DNA from: an uncultured Phascolarctobacterium sp.
GTDB lineage: Bacteria; Bacillota; Negativicutes; Acidaminococcales; Acidaminococcaceae
Assembly (NCBI GenBank): GCA_947629685.1
Contig: CANREP010000008.1
Coordinates: forward strand, 1-64,000
Length of the DNA stretch: 64,000 nucleotides
Direction: 5' to 3'
A program made the position numbers and the translations under genes. The notes beneath the pieces are model-generated. The model had not been told where the DNA came from and did not search any database. It saw only the letters and a program-made list of their open reading frames with translations. Of the stretch, positions 7,965-17,010 are shown in pieces (position 1 is the first letter of the stretch; each line of letters opens with the position of its first letter).

Positions 7965-9212
7965 TTATTTAGTTATGAGTTCCACCAGTTTCAAGGTCAT
8001 CAGACATGATTTTTCCACTGCACTCATAGGCATAAATTCGCAGTTAGAATGGAAGTTATGCGCACCCGTAAAATAATTAGGAGTCAAAATTCCCTTACTG
8101 GAAATAAAGGAGCCGTCGGTGCCGCCGCGCATAGCAATAGTCTTAGGCGTAATCCCCAGCTCGTCCATAGCCTGATAAATAAAATCTATACACTTCTTAT
8201 TATCTTCACGCACGGCATCTTCGATATTGGCATAAGTATCGCTCATAGTCAATTCAATAACCGCTTTCGGATGACGCAGCCGTAAAAATTCTACTGCATC
8301 ACGAATCTGCTGCTTACGCGCTTCATAAAGTTTTTTATTATGGTCGCGTATCTTCAAAGAAACTTTAGCTTCCGACACGTTAGCGTCAATGCCGTTGACC
8401 CAGATAAAGCCTTCCAGTCCTTCGGTATGCTCAGGAGTCTGCATCCTGTCAAAACTGTTGACCAGGTCTACAGCTACCAGAGCCGGATTTACCAGCACAC
8501 CCTTGGCAGACATTGGATGAGCGGTAATACCTTTAATATAAACTTCAGCGCTGCCGGCATTAAAGGTCTGGTAAACTACTTCTCCCAGTTCGCAGCAGTC
8601 GATAGTATAAGCAAAATCAACAGGGAACTTACTGAAATCCATCTTTTTGCTGCCCAAAAGGCCTACTTCTTCGTCCGGCACAAAAGCAACATAGATTTCT
8701 CCATGATAACGGTTTTTATCATTGACCAGCGTTTCCAGCGCCACCATGATATTGCTGATGGCAGCTTTATTATCAGCGCCTAAAACAGAAGTACCGTCGC
8801 TGACGATGATATCGTCGCCGATATAGCGCTCGATTTCAGGATGCTCCTTGACAGTAAGATAAATCTGTTTTTCCTTATTCAGGCAGATATCGCCGCCCTG
8901 ATAGTTTTTGATAATCTGCGGATGTACCTCAGGCGACAGGCAGACATTGACAGTGTCAAGATGAGTTACCCAGCCGACCTTCGGCACAGCATGATAACCT
9001 TCGGGCAGATTGGCAGGCAGGCGACCCGTCAGTACGGAATATTCACTGATTTCCAAATCTACCAGGCCCAATTCCGCCAAATCCTTTTTCAACAGTTCTG
9101 CCAGTTCGCGTTGTCCTGGAGTACTGGGAACAACAGCCGCGCCTTCATTACTTTGACTGGAAACAGCAGCATAACGCAGGAACCGCTCCTGCAATCTTTT
9201 TTGCAAATTCAT
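7965..9212 (-). CDS. pepT: Peptidase T (tripeptide aminopeptidase)
   Basis: M20-family zinc aminopeptidase that removes the N-terminal residue of tripeptides in the cytoplasm. Metal and catalytic motifs are HLDTVNV, the bridging aspartate in LGADNKAAISN, PDEEVGLLGSK with the catalytic Glu pair, and the C-terminal GGTDGS and GAHNFHSNCEF regions. At 415 residues it is full length. It lies 16 bases downstream of the AbgT-type transporter on the same strand, so the pair likely forms a uptake-and-hydrolysis unit for small peptides or acyl-glutamates. The terminator is shared with ilvB. Confidence 0.95.
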   Translation of the reverse strand: MNLQKRLQERFLRYAAVSSQSNEGAAVVPSTPGQRELAELLKKDLAELGLVDLEISEYSVLTGRLPANLPEGYHAVPKVGWVTHLDTVNVCLSPEVHPQIIKNYQGGDICLNKEKQIYLTVKEHPEIERYIGDDIIVSDGTSVLGADNKAAISNIMVALETLVNDKNRYHGEIYVAFVPDEEVGLLGSKKMDFSKFPVDFAYTIDCCELGEVVYQTFNAGSAEVYIKGITAHPMSAKGVLVNPALVAVDLVNSFDRMQTPEHTEGLEGFIWVNGIDANVSEAKVSLKIRDHNKKLYEARKQQIRDAVEFLRLRHPKAVIELTMSDTYANIEDAVREDNKKCIDFIYQAMDELGITPKTIAMRGGTDGSFISSKGILTPNYFTGAHNFHSNCEFMPMSAVEKSCLMTLKLVELITK

Positions 9213-9228
9213 TACTAATTCCTTCTTT

Positions 9229-10782
9229 CTACATTACACGTCTGGGATATACGTAGTCAGCCTGGAAGCCCAGCGGGATATCCAGTCCCCAGAATACATA
9301 CAGCATGATGGTCAGACTTATCAGCAGCGCTACGGTATAAGGCAGCATGAGCGAGCTCAGCGTACCAATACCGGCACTTTTTACATAACGCTGGCAGTAC
9401 AGGATAATCAACGGATAGAAAGCAAACATAGGCGTTACTACGTTAACAGCAGAGTCGCTGACACGGAAAGCTACCTGGGTAAGCTCAGGAGCAATGCCTA
9501 CCGCCATCAGCATCGGTACAAAGATTGGCGCCAGAATGGCCCATTTTGCCGAAGCAGAGGTAATAATAAGGTTCAGGCAGGCAACAAAGATGATGATGCC
9601 GAAAACTGTTACCTGCGGCGGCAATGCCAGGGATTTCAAAAATTCCGCACCGGCAATAGCTATCAGCGCACCCATATTGGAAGCGCCAAAAGCATAGAGG
9701 AACTGCGCCGCAAAGAAATAAAATACAATAAGCTGTACTAACGTCTTGGTAATATCTTCCATGGCTTTGGTAACGTCCTGCGGCGATTTGAACTTACCTA
9801 CCATGATGCCATATACCAGACCAACAGTACCTGTAAAAACAAACAGCAAAGAGACAATAGACTGCATGATAGGAGCCTGGAAGCTTGCCAGTACGCCGTT
9901 TTTATCACGCAGGATGGAATCTGCCGGCAGGATAGCAGCAATCAAACCGACAATCATCAGGACAAGTACGCCGGTCGCTACCAGAAAAGCCCTGTTTTCC
10001 TTAGGAGTTACCTCAGTATTCGCATCTTCGCCGATATTGATATCCTTATCCAGCGGGCAGGCTTTCCACAGCCAGGGTTCAGAAATTTTTTCCGTTACAT
10101 ACCAACAGCTGGCAATAACGATAAAAGTTGACCCAAAAGCATAAAAATAATTGCAAAGTACATTGACCTGATAAGTCGGGTCAATCAGCTGGGCAGCGCT
10201 CTGCGTAAAGCCTTGGATTACCGGGTCGATGGCAGACGGCGTGTAGTTAGCTGCAAAAGCGCCGGCAATACCTGCAAATGACGCGCCGATACCAGCCAGA
10301 GGATGTTTGCCGCTGGCATAAAACATATAAGCTGCCACAGGGATAATAATTACATAGCCGGTATCAGGTCCCAGATGGCTCAGCATACCAACCAGAATGA
10401 TAATCGGGGTCAGCAAAAACTTCGGCGTAACAGAAAGAATCTTTTTCAGACCCGTATTGATATAACCAGAGCCGTCGGCAATACCGATACCGAGCGTAGC
10501 AACGATTACCATTCCCAGCGGCGGGAAGCCTGAATAGTTGGTTACCATGGTACTGAGCAGCTTAACGATATTTTCTCCGCTCAGCATATTATTAACAACG
10601 ATATTTTTGCCTGTCGTAGGATGCACATAATCAAAATGCATCTGTGACAACACTGCCGATACCACACAGACAATGACAAAAGCCGCAACAAACAGGATCG
10701 TGATGTCGGGGATTTTATTGCCTATACGTTCAATAAAACCGAGGACACCGCCCACCTGCTGCTTTTCCTGAACAGTTTTCAT
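9229..10782 (-). CDS. abgT: AbgT-family transporter
   Basis: Polytopic membrane carrier. The N-terminal signature FIERIGNKIPDITILFVAAF is followed by about 12 hydrophobic segments, and SAKWAILAPIFVPMLM near residue 425 is the typical re-entrant region. The length of 517 fits. E. coli AbgT takes up p-aminobenzoyl-glutamate; other relatives export sulfonamides or carry peptides, so the substrate here is open. Coupling to pepT (16-base gap) suggests import of a glutamate-containing peptide or folate breakdown product. AAGGAGTGG lies upstream of the ATG. Confidence 0.88.
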   Translation of the reverse strand: MKTVQEKQQVGGVLGFIERIGNKIPDITILFVAAFVIVCVVSAVLSQMHFDYVHPTTGKNIVVNNMLSGENIVKLLSTMVTNYSGFPPLGMVIVATLGIGIADGSGYINTGLKKILSVTPKFLLTPIIILVGMLSHLGPDTGYVIIIPVAAYMFYASGKHPLAGIGASFAGIAGAFAANYTPSAIDPVIQGFTQSAAQLIDPTYQVNVLCNYFYAFGSTFIVIASCWYVTEKISEPWLWKACPLDKDINIGEDANTEVTPKENRAFLVATGVLVLMIVGLIAAILPADSILRDKNGVLASFQAPIMQSIVSLLFVFTGTVGLVYGIMVGKFKSPQDVTKAMEDITKTLVQLIVFYFFAAQFLYAFGASNMGALIAIAGAEFLKSLALPPQVTVFGIIIFVACLNLIITSASAKWAILAPIFVPMLMAVGIAPELTQVAFRVSDSAVNVVTPMFAFYPLIILYCQRYVKSAGIGTLSSLMLPYTVALLISLTIMLYVFWGLDIPLGFQADYVYPRRVM

Positions 10783-10819
10783 GAAATTTCCACTCCTTCT
10801 TTTTAGCGCTTACTTTTTT

Positions 10820-10828
10820 ATTATAACA
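10820..10828 (-). promoter_or_regulatory. Extended -10 promoter of abgT-pepT
   Basis: TGTTATAAT reads on the minus strand 38 bases before the abgT ATG: TGn directly before a perfect TATAAT. The -35 position is only T rich. Confidence 0.45.
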
Positions 10829-10840
10829 TTTTTACCCGAA

Positions 10841-10875
10841 TAAAAAACAGAGCGGTCAGTATTTTGCTGCCGCTC
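10841..10875 (-). terminator. Terminator of the SH3-domain gene
   Basis: GAGCGG and CAG pair with CTG and CCGCTC across one bulged base, followed on the minus strand by TGTTTTTTATT. It lies 54 bases past the stop codon. Confidence 0.7.
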
Positions 10876-10910
10876 CATGGGCTCTTTTAGTAAAACTATT
10901 GGCGTCCGGC

Positions 10911-10927
10911 GTCAGAAAGTTTCTGAC
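10911..10927. repeat. Short palindrome abutting a stop codon
   Basis: GTCAGAAA and TTTCTGAC flank a single G, forming an 8-1-8 inverted repeat that ends one base before the stop codon of the SH3 gene. No T run follows. It could be a 3'-end stabilising hairpin or a protein site. Confidence 0.4.
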
Positions 10928-10928
10928 A

Positions 10929-11642
10929 TCATTTCAGCCTTTCAATAATCATAGCCTGTACTATCCCTGCCGGACTTATTTCAATAGCAAAACGGTAGGT
11001 ATCATCTTTCTGGTCACAGAAGAAATATTCATAGCAGACGCTGCCATCACCATAAACAACCGTATCAGGAGTACCGTACTGTCCTATCGCTCTGGCACTG
11101 TCATCCCCAACGCTGATTCCACGCATGGTAATGAACCGCGGGTCGCTTATCCTGTAATAGACAATATTCTTTGTACGTTTATGCACACCTGCAACCAGAT
11201 TGGCAAAAGTATAATAATATCTGCCGTCCTTTTTCTCTGAGCTGAGACATTTACCCATGCTCTGCTCAAATTTTTCCAGTACAAACTTATTATTTAAAGA
11301 AAGATACCCTAAGGCAAAATCTTCCTCAGTCAGCATATCCTTACGACACGCTTCTGTAAACGGCGCATAAACATATCCTTCCGTACCGTCCGCCAACACC
11401 TTATACCAATCCTGCTCCCTGTCCAGTACCCGCAAAAGCGTATGCCTGGATAACACCCGGATTACATTGCCTGTTTCCGGCCTCTGCCTGAGATTGACGT
11501 CATCGCCCTCCATCACCACGAAGCTGCCCTCAGCATAGCCCTTGACCTTATCTGTACAATACAGCTTTTCTGCAGCAGTCCCCGCTGCTTGCAGCATCAT
11601 GGTCATTACAAGCACCAGTATTGTCGCCTGCCATTTTTTCAT
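10929..11642 (-). CDS. Secreted SH3-domain protein of unknown function
   Basis: A signal peptide (lysines, hydrophobic LVLVMTMMLQAAG, AA before the mature part) directs export. Residues about 38-95 form a bacterial SH3 domain: VNLRQRPETGNVIRVL, then DWYKVLADGTEGYVYA. The C-terminal half (about 165-237) has ISVGDDSARAIGQYGTPDTV followed by beta-strand-rich sequence, reminiscent of the small periplasmic fold that uses GD..V...YG.P motifs, but I cannot name the family. A peptidoglycan- or envelope-binding role is likely from the SH3 domain only. It is downstream of sepF, with a terminator between, and has no clear promoter, so read-through may feed it. Confidence 0.7.
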   Translation of the reverse strand: MKKWQATILVLVMTMMLQAAGTAAEKLYCTDKVKGYAEGSFVVMEGDDVNLRQRPETGNVIRVLSRHTLLRVLDREQDWYKVLADGTEGYVYAPFTEACRKDMLTEEDFALGYLSLNNKFVLEKFEQSMGKCLSSEKKDGRYYYTFANLVAGVHKRTKNIVYYRISDPRFITMRGISVGDDSARAIGQYGTPDTVVYGDGSVCYEYFFCDQKDDTYRFAIEISPAGIVQAMIIERLK

Positions 11643-11679
11643 GGTTTTCCTCGCCTTCTATCCTGATTCTTATTGCAAA

Positions 11680-11719
11680 AACGCAAAAACTGCTCTCCCC
11701 GTTTCCAGGGAAAGCAGTT
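11680..11719 (-). terminator. sepF terminator
   Basis: AACTGCT and TTCCC pair with GGGGAG and AGCAGTT (one wobble) around a seven-base loop, followed by TTTTTGCGTTTTT on the minus strand. It begins 17 bases after the sepF stop. Confidence 0.75.
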
Positions 11720-11735
11720 CTTCAAGTTAATTTTA

Positions 11736-12116
11736 TCAGCCTAACCAGGAACGAACGCCACTGCGTTTTAAAACAGTTTCCTTATTCACGCCCACCTGCT
11801 CAGGAGCATATAAAAGCAAATCATCATTTACTTTTGATACGGACGCATTGACAATGTAGCTTACACCGTTCAGGTAGTCAAAAATACGGTTTTTCAGTGC
11901 TGCATCCACAGCGTCAAAGCAAACCATGATTGCACTGCCGCCCATCAGCGCGTCGGCATAATCGCGCACATCACTGAAAGATTTCGGAGTGCGGATCATA
12001 ATATTAAGATGTCCTGATTTCAAAAGACGCGGTCCGTCAAAAAGCTGCTCTTCATGTTCCTCTGCTGAGAAAAATTTCATTGCCGTATTTTTAAAGTCCA
12101 TTGGTATTGCCCCCAT
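11736..12116 (-). CDS. sepF: SepF-like cell division protein
   Basis: Membrane-anchored partner of FtsZ in Bacillota. Residues about 40-115 match the SepF core: IMIRTPKSFSDVRDYADALMGGSAIMVCF, then FDYLNGVSYIVNASVSKVNDDLLLYAP. The N-terminal part is short, so the total of 126 residues is at the small end; the usual membrane-binding amphipathic helix would be the MDFKNTAMKFF segment. A second ATG five codons in (12101) has GGGGG eight bases upstream and may be the true start. It follows typA by 72 bases with no terminator. Confidence 0.8.
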   Translation of the reverse strand: MGAIPMDFKNTAMKFFSAEEHEEQLFDGPRLLKSGHLNIMIRTPKSFSDVRDYADALMGGSAIMVCFDAVDAALKNRIFDYLNGVSYIVNASVSKVNDDLLLYAPEQVGVNKETVLKRSGVRSWLG

Positions 12117-12137
12117 ATCCCATATAAATACTATAGT

Positions 12138-12154
12138 AGAGAATTATATTCTCT
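12138..12154. repeat. Palindrome in the sepF upstream region
   Basis: AGAGAAT and ATTCTCT enclose three bases (7-3-7). On the minus strand the repeat contains TATAAT, so it may be an operator over a -10 box, but no convincing -35 box is seen. Confidence 0.35.
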
Positions 12155-12188
12155 ATGCATAGGTAAAACTCCTGCCGGAAATAAAAAT

Positions 12189-14012
12189 TTATTGATTATT
12201 TTTAGCACGTCCGCGCATACGGCCACGTTCTACACGGTCCAGCACTTTCTTGCGCATACGGATGCTCTTCGGAGTTACTTCGACCAGTTCATCATCATTG
12301 ATATGCTCCAGTGCCTGCTCCAGAGAGAAAGTCTTAGGCGGAATCAGACGGATAGCGTCATCGCTGCCGGAAGCACGCATGTTGCTGACATGTTTCTTTT
12401 TGCAGGGGTTAACGTCCATATCATCTTCACGGCTGTTTTCACCGATAATCTGTCCTTCATAAACCTGTTCAGCAGGAATAATGAACATCGTGCCGCGTTC
12501 CTGAGCGTTGCCGATACCATAGGAAGTAGTTTCCCCAGTTTCAAAAGCAACCAGGCTGCCGCGGGTACGGCCAGGAATCTCGCCTTTGTATTCTTCATAA
12601 CCGGCAAATACATGGTTCATAATGCCGTTGCCTTTGGTATCAGTCAGGAACTGGTTACGGAAGCCAATCAGGCCGCGGGCAGGAATCTTAAATTCCATAC
12701 GCAGATAGCCGGCCATCTCCGTCATGTTAGTCAGCTCTGCCTTACGCAGTCCTAATCCTTCCATAACTGCGCCCATATAATCCTGCGGCACGTCGATGGT
12801 CAGCGCTTCCATAGGCTCAAGCAAGGTGCCGTTTTCATCACGATGCATAATAACCTTGGGTTTGCCTACCTGCAGCTCATAGCCTTCACGGCGCATGGTT
12901 TCAATAAGGATGGACAGATGCAGCTCGCCGCGGCCGGAAACTTTGAACGCGTCGGGACTATCAGTTTCTTCCACATGCATGGAAACATTGGTTTCAATCT
13001 CTTTAAACAAGCGGTCGCGCAGATGACGGCTGGTAACAAATTCGCCTTCACGGCCAGCGAAAGGACTGTTATTAACCGAGAAAATCATGGACAAAGTCGG
13101 CTCATCGATTTTAAGGCCTTTCAGCAGTTCCGGATTTTCATAATCGGCAATGGTATCGCCGATATTAGCGTCGTTGAGACCGATCAGGGCAACGATATCG
13201 CCTGCTGCCACTTCCTGTACTTCTACACGTTTCAGGCCCTGATAGGTATACAGACGGCCGATTTTAGCTTTTCTGCTTTCATTTTCATTCATCAAAGTGA
13301 TGTTTTCGCCATTGTGGATAGTACCGCGTACAACGCGGCCTACAACGATGCGGCCTACATAATCATCATAGTCCAGGGTATTAACCAGCATCTGCAGCGG
13401 AGCTTCTACATCTACGTCCGGGGCGGGAATATTTTCCAGGATAACTTTGAACAGCGGTTCCAGATTAGTGCTTTCCTCGTCCATGGACAGTTTGGCAATG
13501 CCGTTGCGGGCAGAAGCCAGTACGACCGGGAATTCCAGCTGATCTTCATCTGCGTCCAGCTCGATGAACAGATCGAGTACTTCGTCGATAACCTCGGTAA
13601 CACGTTGGTCAGGACGGTCAATCTTATTGATAACTACGATAGGTTTCAGATGCTGTTCCAACGCTTTGCGCAGAACGTATTTTGTCTGCGGCATGGGGCC
13701 TTCATAAGCATCTACCAGAAGCAATACGCCGTCAACCATGGTCAGGACACGTTCTACCTCGCCGCCAAAGTCAGCATGGCCCGGAGTATCCAGAATGTTG
13801 ATCTTGGTACCGTTGTGCATAACGGCAGTATTTTTAGACAAAATGGTGATACCGCGTTCACGTTCCAGATCATTGGAGTCCATGACGCGTTCTTCAACAT
13901 GTTCATTGGCTCTGAAAATACCGCTCTGCTTCAGCATAGCGTCCACAAGCGTGGTTTTACCGTGGTCAACGTGGGCAATAATAGCTATATTACGTAAATC
14001 ATTTCTAATCAT
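12189..14012 (-). CDS. typA: Ribosome-associated translational GTPase TypA/BipA
   Basis: EF-G-like GTPase that acts on 70S ribosomes and 50S assembly, notably at low temperature. G motifs: G1 [10 protein letters not shown], switch I with RERGITI, G3 [15 protein letters not shown]4 NKIDRPD. The later EF-G-type domains and the BipA-specific C-terminus follow, ending [16 protein letters not shown]. Standard length of about 607. I chose the ATG giving [20 protein letters not shown]; a GTG seven codons upstream is possible but overlaps the AGGAG site that serves this ATG. Its promoter (14088-14116) lies upstream of a terminator-like hairpin in the leader. Confidence 0.96.
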   Translation of the reverse strand: MIRNDLRNIAIIAHVDHGKTTLVDAMLKQSGIFRANEHVEERVMDSNDLERERGITILSKNTAVMHNGTKINILDTPGHADFGGEVERVLTMVDGVLLLVDAYEGPMPQTKYVLRKALEQHLKPIVVINKIDRPDQRVTEVIDEVLDLFIELDADEDQLEFPVVLASARNGIAKLSMDEESTNLEPLFKVILENIPAPDVDVEAPLQMLVNTLDYDDYVGRIVVGRVVRGTIHNGENITLMNENESRKAKIGRLYTYQGLKRVEVQEVAAGDIVALIGLNDANIGDTIADYENPELLKGLKIDEPTLSMIFSVNNSPFAGREGEFVTSRHLRDRLFKEIETNVSMHVEETDSPDAFKVSGRGELHLSILIETMRREGYELQVGKPKVIMHRDENGTLLEPMEALTIDVPQDYMGAVMEGLGLRKAELTNMTEMAGYLRMEFKIPARGLIGFRNQFLTDTKGNGIMNHVFAGYEEYKGEIPGRTRGSLVAFETGETTSYGIGNAQERGTMFIIPAEQVYEGQIIGENSREDDMDVNPCKKKHVSNMRASGSDDAIRLIPPKTFSLEQALEHINDDELVEVTPKSIRMRKKVLDRVERGRMRGRAKNNQ

Positions 14013-14035
14013 TCTGATGATTCTCTCCTTCACTA

Positions 14036-14075
14036 ATTAAAAAGAAGAAGGATGCCTGTCAAGGAGCATCCTTCT
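14036..14075 (-). terminator. Terminator hairpin between dctM and typA, inside the typA leader
   Basis: AGAAGGATGC and GCATCCTTCT form a 10-bp perfect stem with a 10-base loop, followed on the minus strand by TCTTTTTAATT. It would end the TRAP operon, but it also lies after the typA promoter, so the typA RNA begins with it. Confidence 0.8.
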
Positions 14076-14087
14076 AACTGCTTTTCC

Positions 14088-14116
14088 ATTATATTCTTTT
14101 TATAACTCTCTGTCAA
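14088..14116 (-). promoter_or_regulatory. Consensus promoter of typA
   Basis: TTGACA at 14111-14116, 17 bases, TATAAT at 14088-14093 on the minus strand, a perfect match. The start of transcription would be near 14081, just before the hairpin. Confidence 0.8.
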
Positions 14117-14128
14117 TAAAATAGCATA

Positions 14129-15406
14129 TTATTTAACAACGCTGGGCAGCCAGGTGGCAATCTGCGGGAAGAAGCAGAGCAGGACGATTTCCAGCGCCAT
14201 AACGATGCCGAAGGGAATAACGCCTTTGATGATCTGCGTCATCTTGCTGTCCGGGCTGATGCCCTGCAGCACAAACAGATTCATGCCGACCGGCGGAGTA
14301 ATCAGCGCCAGTTCCAGGTTAATCAGCATTACTACGTTGAACCAGATCGGGTCGAAACCAAGACGCATGATAAGCGGGAACAAAATCGGCAGAGTAATAA
14401 AGATGATGGAAACAGATTCCAAGATACAGCCCAAAAAGAGCAGCAAAATATTGATAGCTACAAAAATCACCCAACGATTGGTCTGCATATCGACAACAAA
14501 ATTTGTCAAAGCCTGCGGAGCGTCTAAGATGGTAAGCACGAATCCGAACAGGCTGGCGCCGATCATGATGGCAAAAATCATGCAGGTGGTCTTGATAGTA
14601 TCTTCCAGTATCTCCGGCATATCTTTCAGTGACAAGGTACGGTAAATAAAGAAAGTGATAATCAGGCTGTAGACGGTACCGATGCCGGCAGCTTCAGTAG
14701 GCGTAAAAATACCGGTGTAAATACCGCCTACTACGATAACCGGCAGCATCAGTCCCCAAAAAGATTTTTTCAAAGCGCCGATACGCTCATCCCAGCTGGC
14801 AGCAGCCTCCAGCGGCAGATTTCTTGATCTGTACACAACAATCATAATAAACAATACTGTCAGAATAACTCCGGGAACCACGCCGGACATAAACAGTTTA
14901 CCGATGGATTCGTCAGTAATAGCGCCGTATAAAATCATGGGGATGGACGGCGGGATGAGGATGCCCAAAGTACCGCCGGCTGCAACAGCACCCAAAACCA
15001 GCGAGCGTTCATAACCGCGGGAAAGCATTTCCGGAATGGCGATAGCGCCTATCGTAACAGCACAGGCAACTGAAGAGCCGGTAATAGCAGCAAAGACCGC
15101 ACAGGCCATAACCGTAGCGATACCAAGACCTCCGGGCAGATGACGCAGCCATTTATTCGCCAGTTCAAACAAATCGTTGCCTACCTTGCCGGTCAGCAGT
15201 ATCTGGCTCATCAAAATGTATAATGGCACAGCAGTCAGTACAAAGTCATCCAATGATTTATAGCCGATAATCGGCAGCTGTGCCAACGCTCCGTCGCCGC
15301 CCATAAAAAGCAGCATTCCGGCAACGCCCGCCATACCGAGCGAAAAAGCAACCGGCAGACCCATAACAAGCAGCAGCAGCAGTAAAGCGGTAAATCCTAA
15401 AATCAT
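14129..15406 (-). CDS. dctM: TRAP transporter large permease subunit (DctM)
   Basis: Membrane subunit that carries the Na+-coupled transport pathway of the tripartite system. The 425 residues contain about 12 hydrophobic segments; GMAGVAGMLLFMGG, the CAVFAAITGSSVACAVTIGAIAIPEM block and GGTLGILIPPSIPMILYG are characteristic. Full length. Its start is one base after the dctQ stop. It is last in the T-box-controlled operon lyase-dctP-dctQ-dctM, and a hairpin follows. Confidence 0.95.
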   Translation of the reverse strand: MILGFTALLLLLLVMGLPVAFSLGMAGVAGMLLFMGGDGALAQLPIIGYKSLDDFVLTAVPLYILMSQILLTGKVGNDLFELANKWLRHLPGGLGIATVMACAVFAAITGSSVACAVTIGAIAIPEMLSRGYERSLVLGAVAAGGTLGILIPPSIPMILYGAITDESIGKLFMSGVVPGVILTVLFIMIVVYRSRNLPLEAAASWDERIGALKKSFWGLMLPVIVVGGIYTGIFTPTEAAGIGTVYSLIITFFIYRTLSLKDMPEILEDTIKTTCMIFAIMIGASLFGFVLTILDAPQALTNFVVDMQTNRWVIFVAINILLLFLGCILESVSIIFITLPILFPLIMRLGFDPIWFNVVMLINLELALITPPVGMNLFVLQGISPDSKMTQIIKGVIPFGIVMALEIVLLCFFPQIATWLPSVVK

Positions 15407-15931
15407 TTATTTTACCTCCTCACTGAAATCATTATTTTTGATTCTGACAAAATCTACCAACAACGTGCGGATAAGCTGCAAAAGCAGCACCAGCATACCA
15501 ACAGGCATCGCCATCTGCGGTATCCATAGCGGTGTACTCAAGGTCGTAGGCGCGCAGTTATTGATTTCCAGAGAAAACATCGTCATTTCCCAGGACTGCT
15601 GCATAAAGATAAAGCTGTAAAACAGGCCGATAATGCTTGTAATAAACTCCGTATAGCAGCGCGCCTTAGGCGACAGCTTGGACAGGACAATATCCACATG
15701 GATATGTTTTTTGCCTGCATAAGCAACGCCCATACCTAAAAATCCGGCCACGACCACACAATAGGTAGAAATTTCCATTACCCATTCTGTCGGCGCATTA
15801 AATGCTCCACGGCAGATTACCTCATAGACGATCATAAAGCCGGTAAACAGCACCAGCAAGCCGGCAACAATCCCGGCAGCCTTAGTAATCGCCCGTAATA
15901 TTCTGTCATATATTGCAATAAATCTTTCCAC
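15407..15931 (-). CDS. dctQ: TRAP transporter small permease subunit (DctQ)
   Basis: Four-helix membrane subunit of 174 residues that pairs with DctM. Hydrophobic segments lie near residues 17-38, 50-70, 90-110 and 133-155; the region AYAGKKHIHVDIVLSKLSP between the second and third is the typical conserved loop. It has the normal size for the family and lies between dctP (32 bases upstream) and dctM (abutting), so the order is the usual one. Confidence 0.93.
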   Translation of the reverse strand: MERFIAIYDRILRAITKAAGIVAGLLVLFTGFMIVYEVICRGAFNAPTEWVMEISTYCVVVAGFLGMGVAYAGKKHIHVDIVLSKLSPKARCYTEFITSIIGLFYSFIFMQQSWEMTMFSLEINNCAPTTLSTPLWIPQMAMPVGMLVLLLQLIRTLLVDFVRIKNNDFSEEVK

Positions 15932-15963
15932 TGTATCACTCTCACTTTAATTTACAAAACCCG

Positions 15964-16980
15964 TCAGGACTTGGTGCAGATATCAATCAGTTCCTGACCA
16001 AGTTTGCCGTTTTCTTTAACGAATACGTCCCAAACCGGGGCAGTTGCATCACGCCAAGCCTGCAATTCGTTTTCAGGAACGACATACACTTTCATGCCTT
16101 TGGCTTTCAGATCTTCCAATGCCTGCAAGTCTTCTTTCTTAGCATTAGCTCTGATATCGTTACGTACTTCCAGCGCAGCTTCATTCAAAGCTTTCTTCTG
16201 GCTGTCGTTCAGCTTGTTATAAGATTTTTCGTTAATAGCAACAATAAATTCCGGGGAAGCATGATTGGTAATAGTCAGATATTCATGCACTTCATACATC
16301 TTACGGTCGCGCATAGCCGGTGTGCCGGAGCTCTGTCCGTCAATAGTACCGCGCTGGATGCCCATATAAACTTCACTGGCGCCCATGGTAACGGAAGACG
16401 CGCCCAATGCTTTAATGGTTTCAGCAGAATATTTGCTGTAGCCGCGAATCTTGAGTCCTGCAAAATCTGCCGGCGATTTGATTTCCTTTTTGTTATTGGC
16501 AAACTGTACAAAACCATAGTCAGCCCAAATCAAAGGACGCACGCCTTTTTTCTGCAGTTCGCTGCCAAGCTTGTCGCCCAGGCCGCCGTCGATAGCATGG
16601 TCTACCTTAGCATAATCCGGGAACAGGAAAGGTACGTCAAAAACGTCCATCGCTGGTATGATGCTGGCCCATCTGCCTACGGTGTTAAGACCCATATCGA
16701 TACCGCCGGACATAATGGCATCATTCATATTTTTGTCGTTATACAGCTGACCCGCCGGATAAATAGCAATCTTGACTGTACCGCTGGATTTAGCCGCTGT
16801 CTTATCCTTAAGACTTTCCATTGCCTTTACCAGCGGGTGACTTGCCGGCAGCGCCGTAGCCATTTTAAGTTCTACTGTACTGCCGTCTGCAGCTTTTTTG
16901 TTGTCGCTGCCGCCGCAGCCGCCAACCAGAGCCATTGCGGCAATCAAAGCTGCCGCTGTCATCTTTTTCATCCATTTCAT
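15964..16980 (-). CDS. dctP: TRAP transporter substrate-binding lipoprotein (DctP)
   Basis: Extracytoplasmic solute receptor. A lipobox LVGGC at residues 18-22 predicts a lipoprotein rather than a freely soluble protein. The mature part has the DctP-family fold: MATALPASHPLVKAM, then LKIRGYSKYSAETIKALGAS, whose arginine in this family usually grips the substrate carboxylate, then YMGIQRGTIDGQSSG. At 338 residues it is full length. The substrate is therefore most likely an organic acid, but its identity is not visible. It lies 30 bases after the lyase gene in the same transcript. Confidence 0.93.
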   Translation of the reverse strand: MKWMKKMTAAALIAAMALVGGCGGSDNKKAADGSTVELKMATALPASHPLVKAMESLKDKTAAKSSGTVKIAIYPAGQLYNDKNMNDAIMSGGIDMGLNTVGRWASIIPAMDVFDVPFLFPDYAKVDHAIDGGLGDKLGSELQKKGVRPLIWADYGFVQFANNKKEIKSPADFAGLKIRGYSKYSAETIKALGASSVTMGASEVYMGIQRGTIDGQSSGTPAMRDRKMYEVHEYLTITNHASPEFIVAINEKSYNKLNDSQKKALNEAALEVRNDIRANAKKEDLQALEDLKAKGMKVYVVPENELQAWRDATAPVWDVFVKENGKLGQELIDICTKS

Positions 16981-17010
16981 AATTAAACACTCCTTTTTTA
17001 ATGAAATTTT

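Noticed and set aside
12192-12755. Long plus-strand frames inside typA, as well as similar frames opposite ffh, smc and thiH
   Set aside because: They are antisense shadows of conserved genes: no family resemblance and no ribosome sites, and they lie in regions explained by the minus strand.
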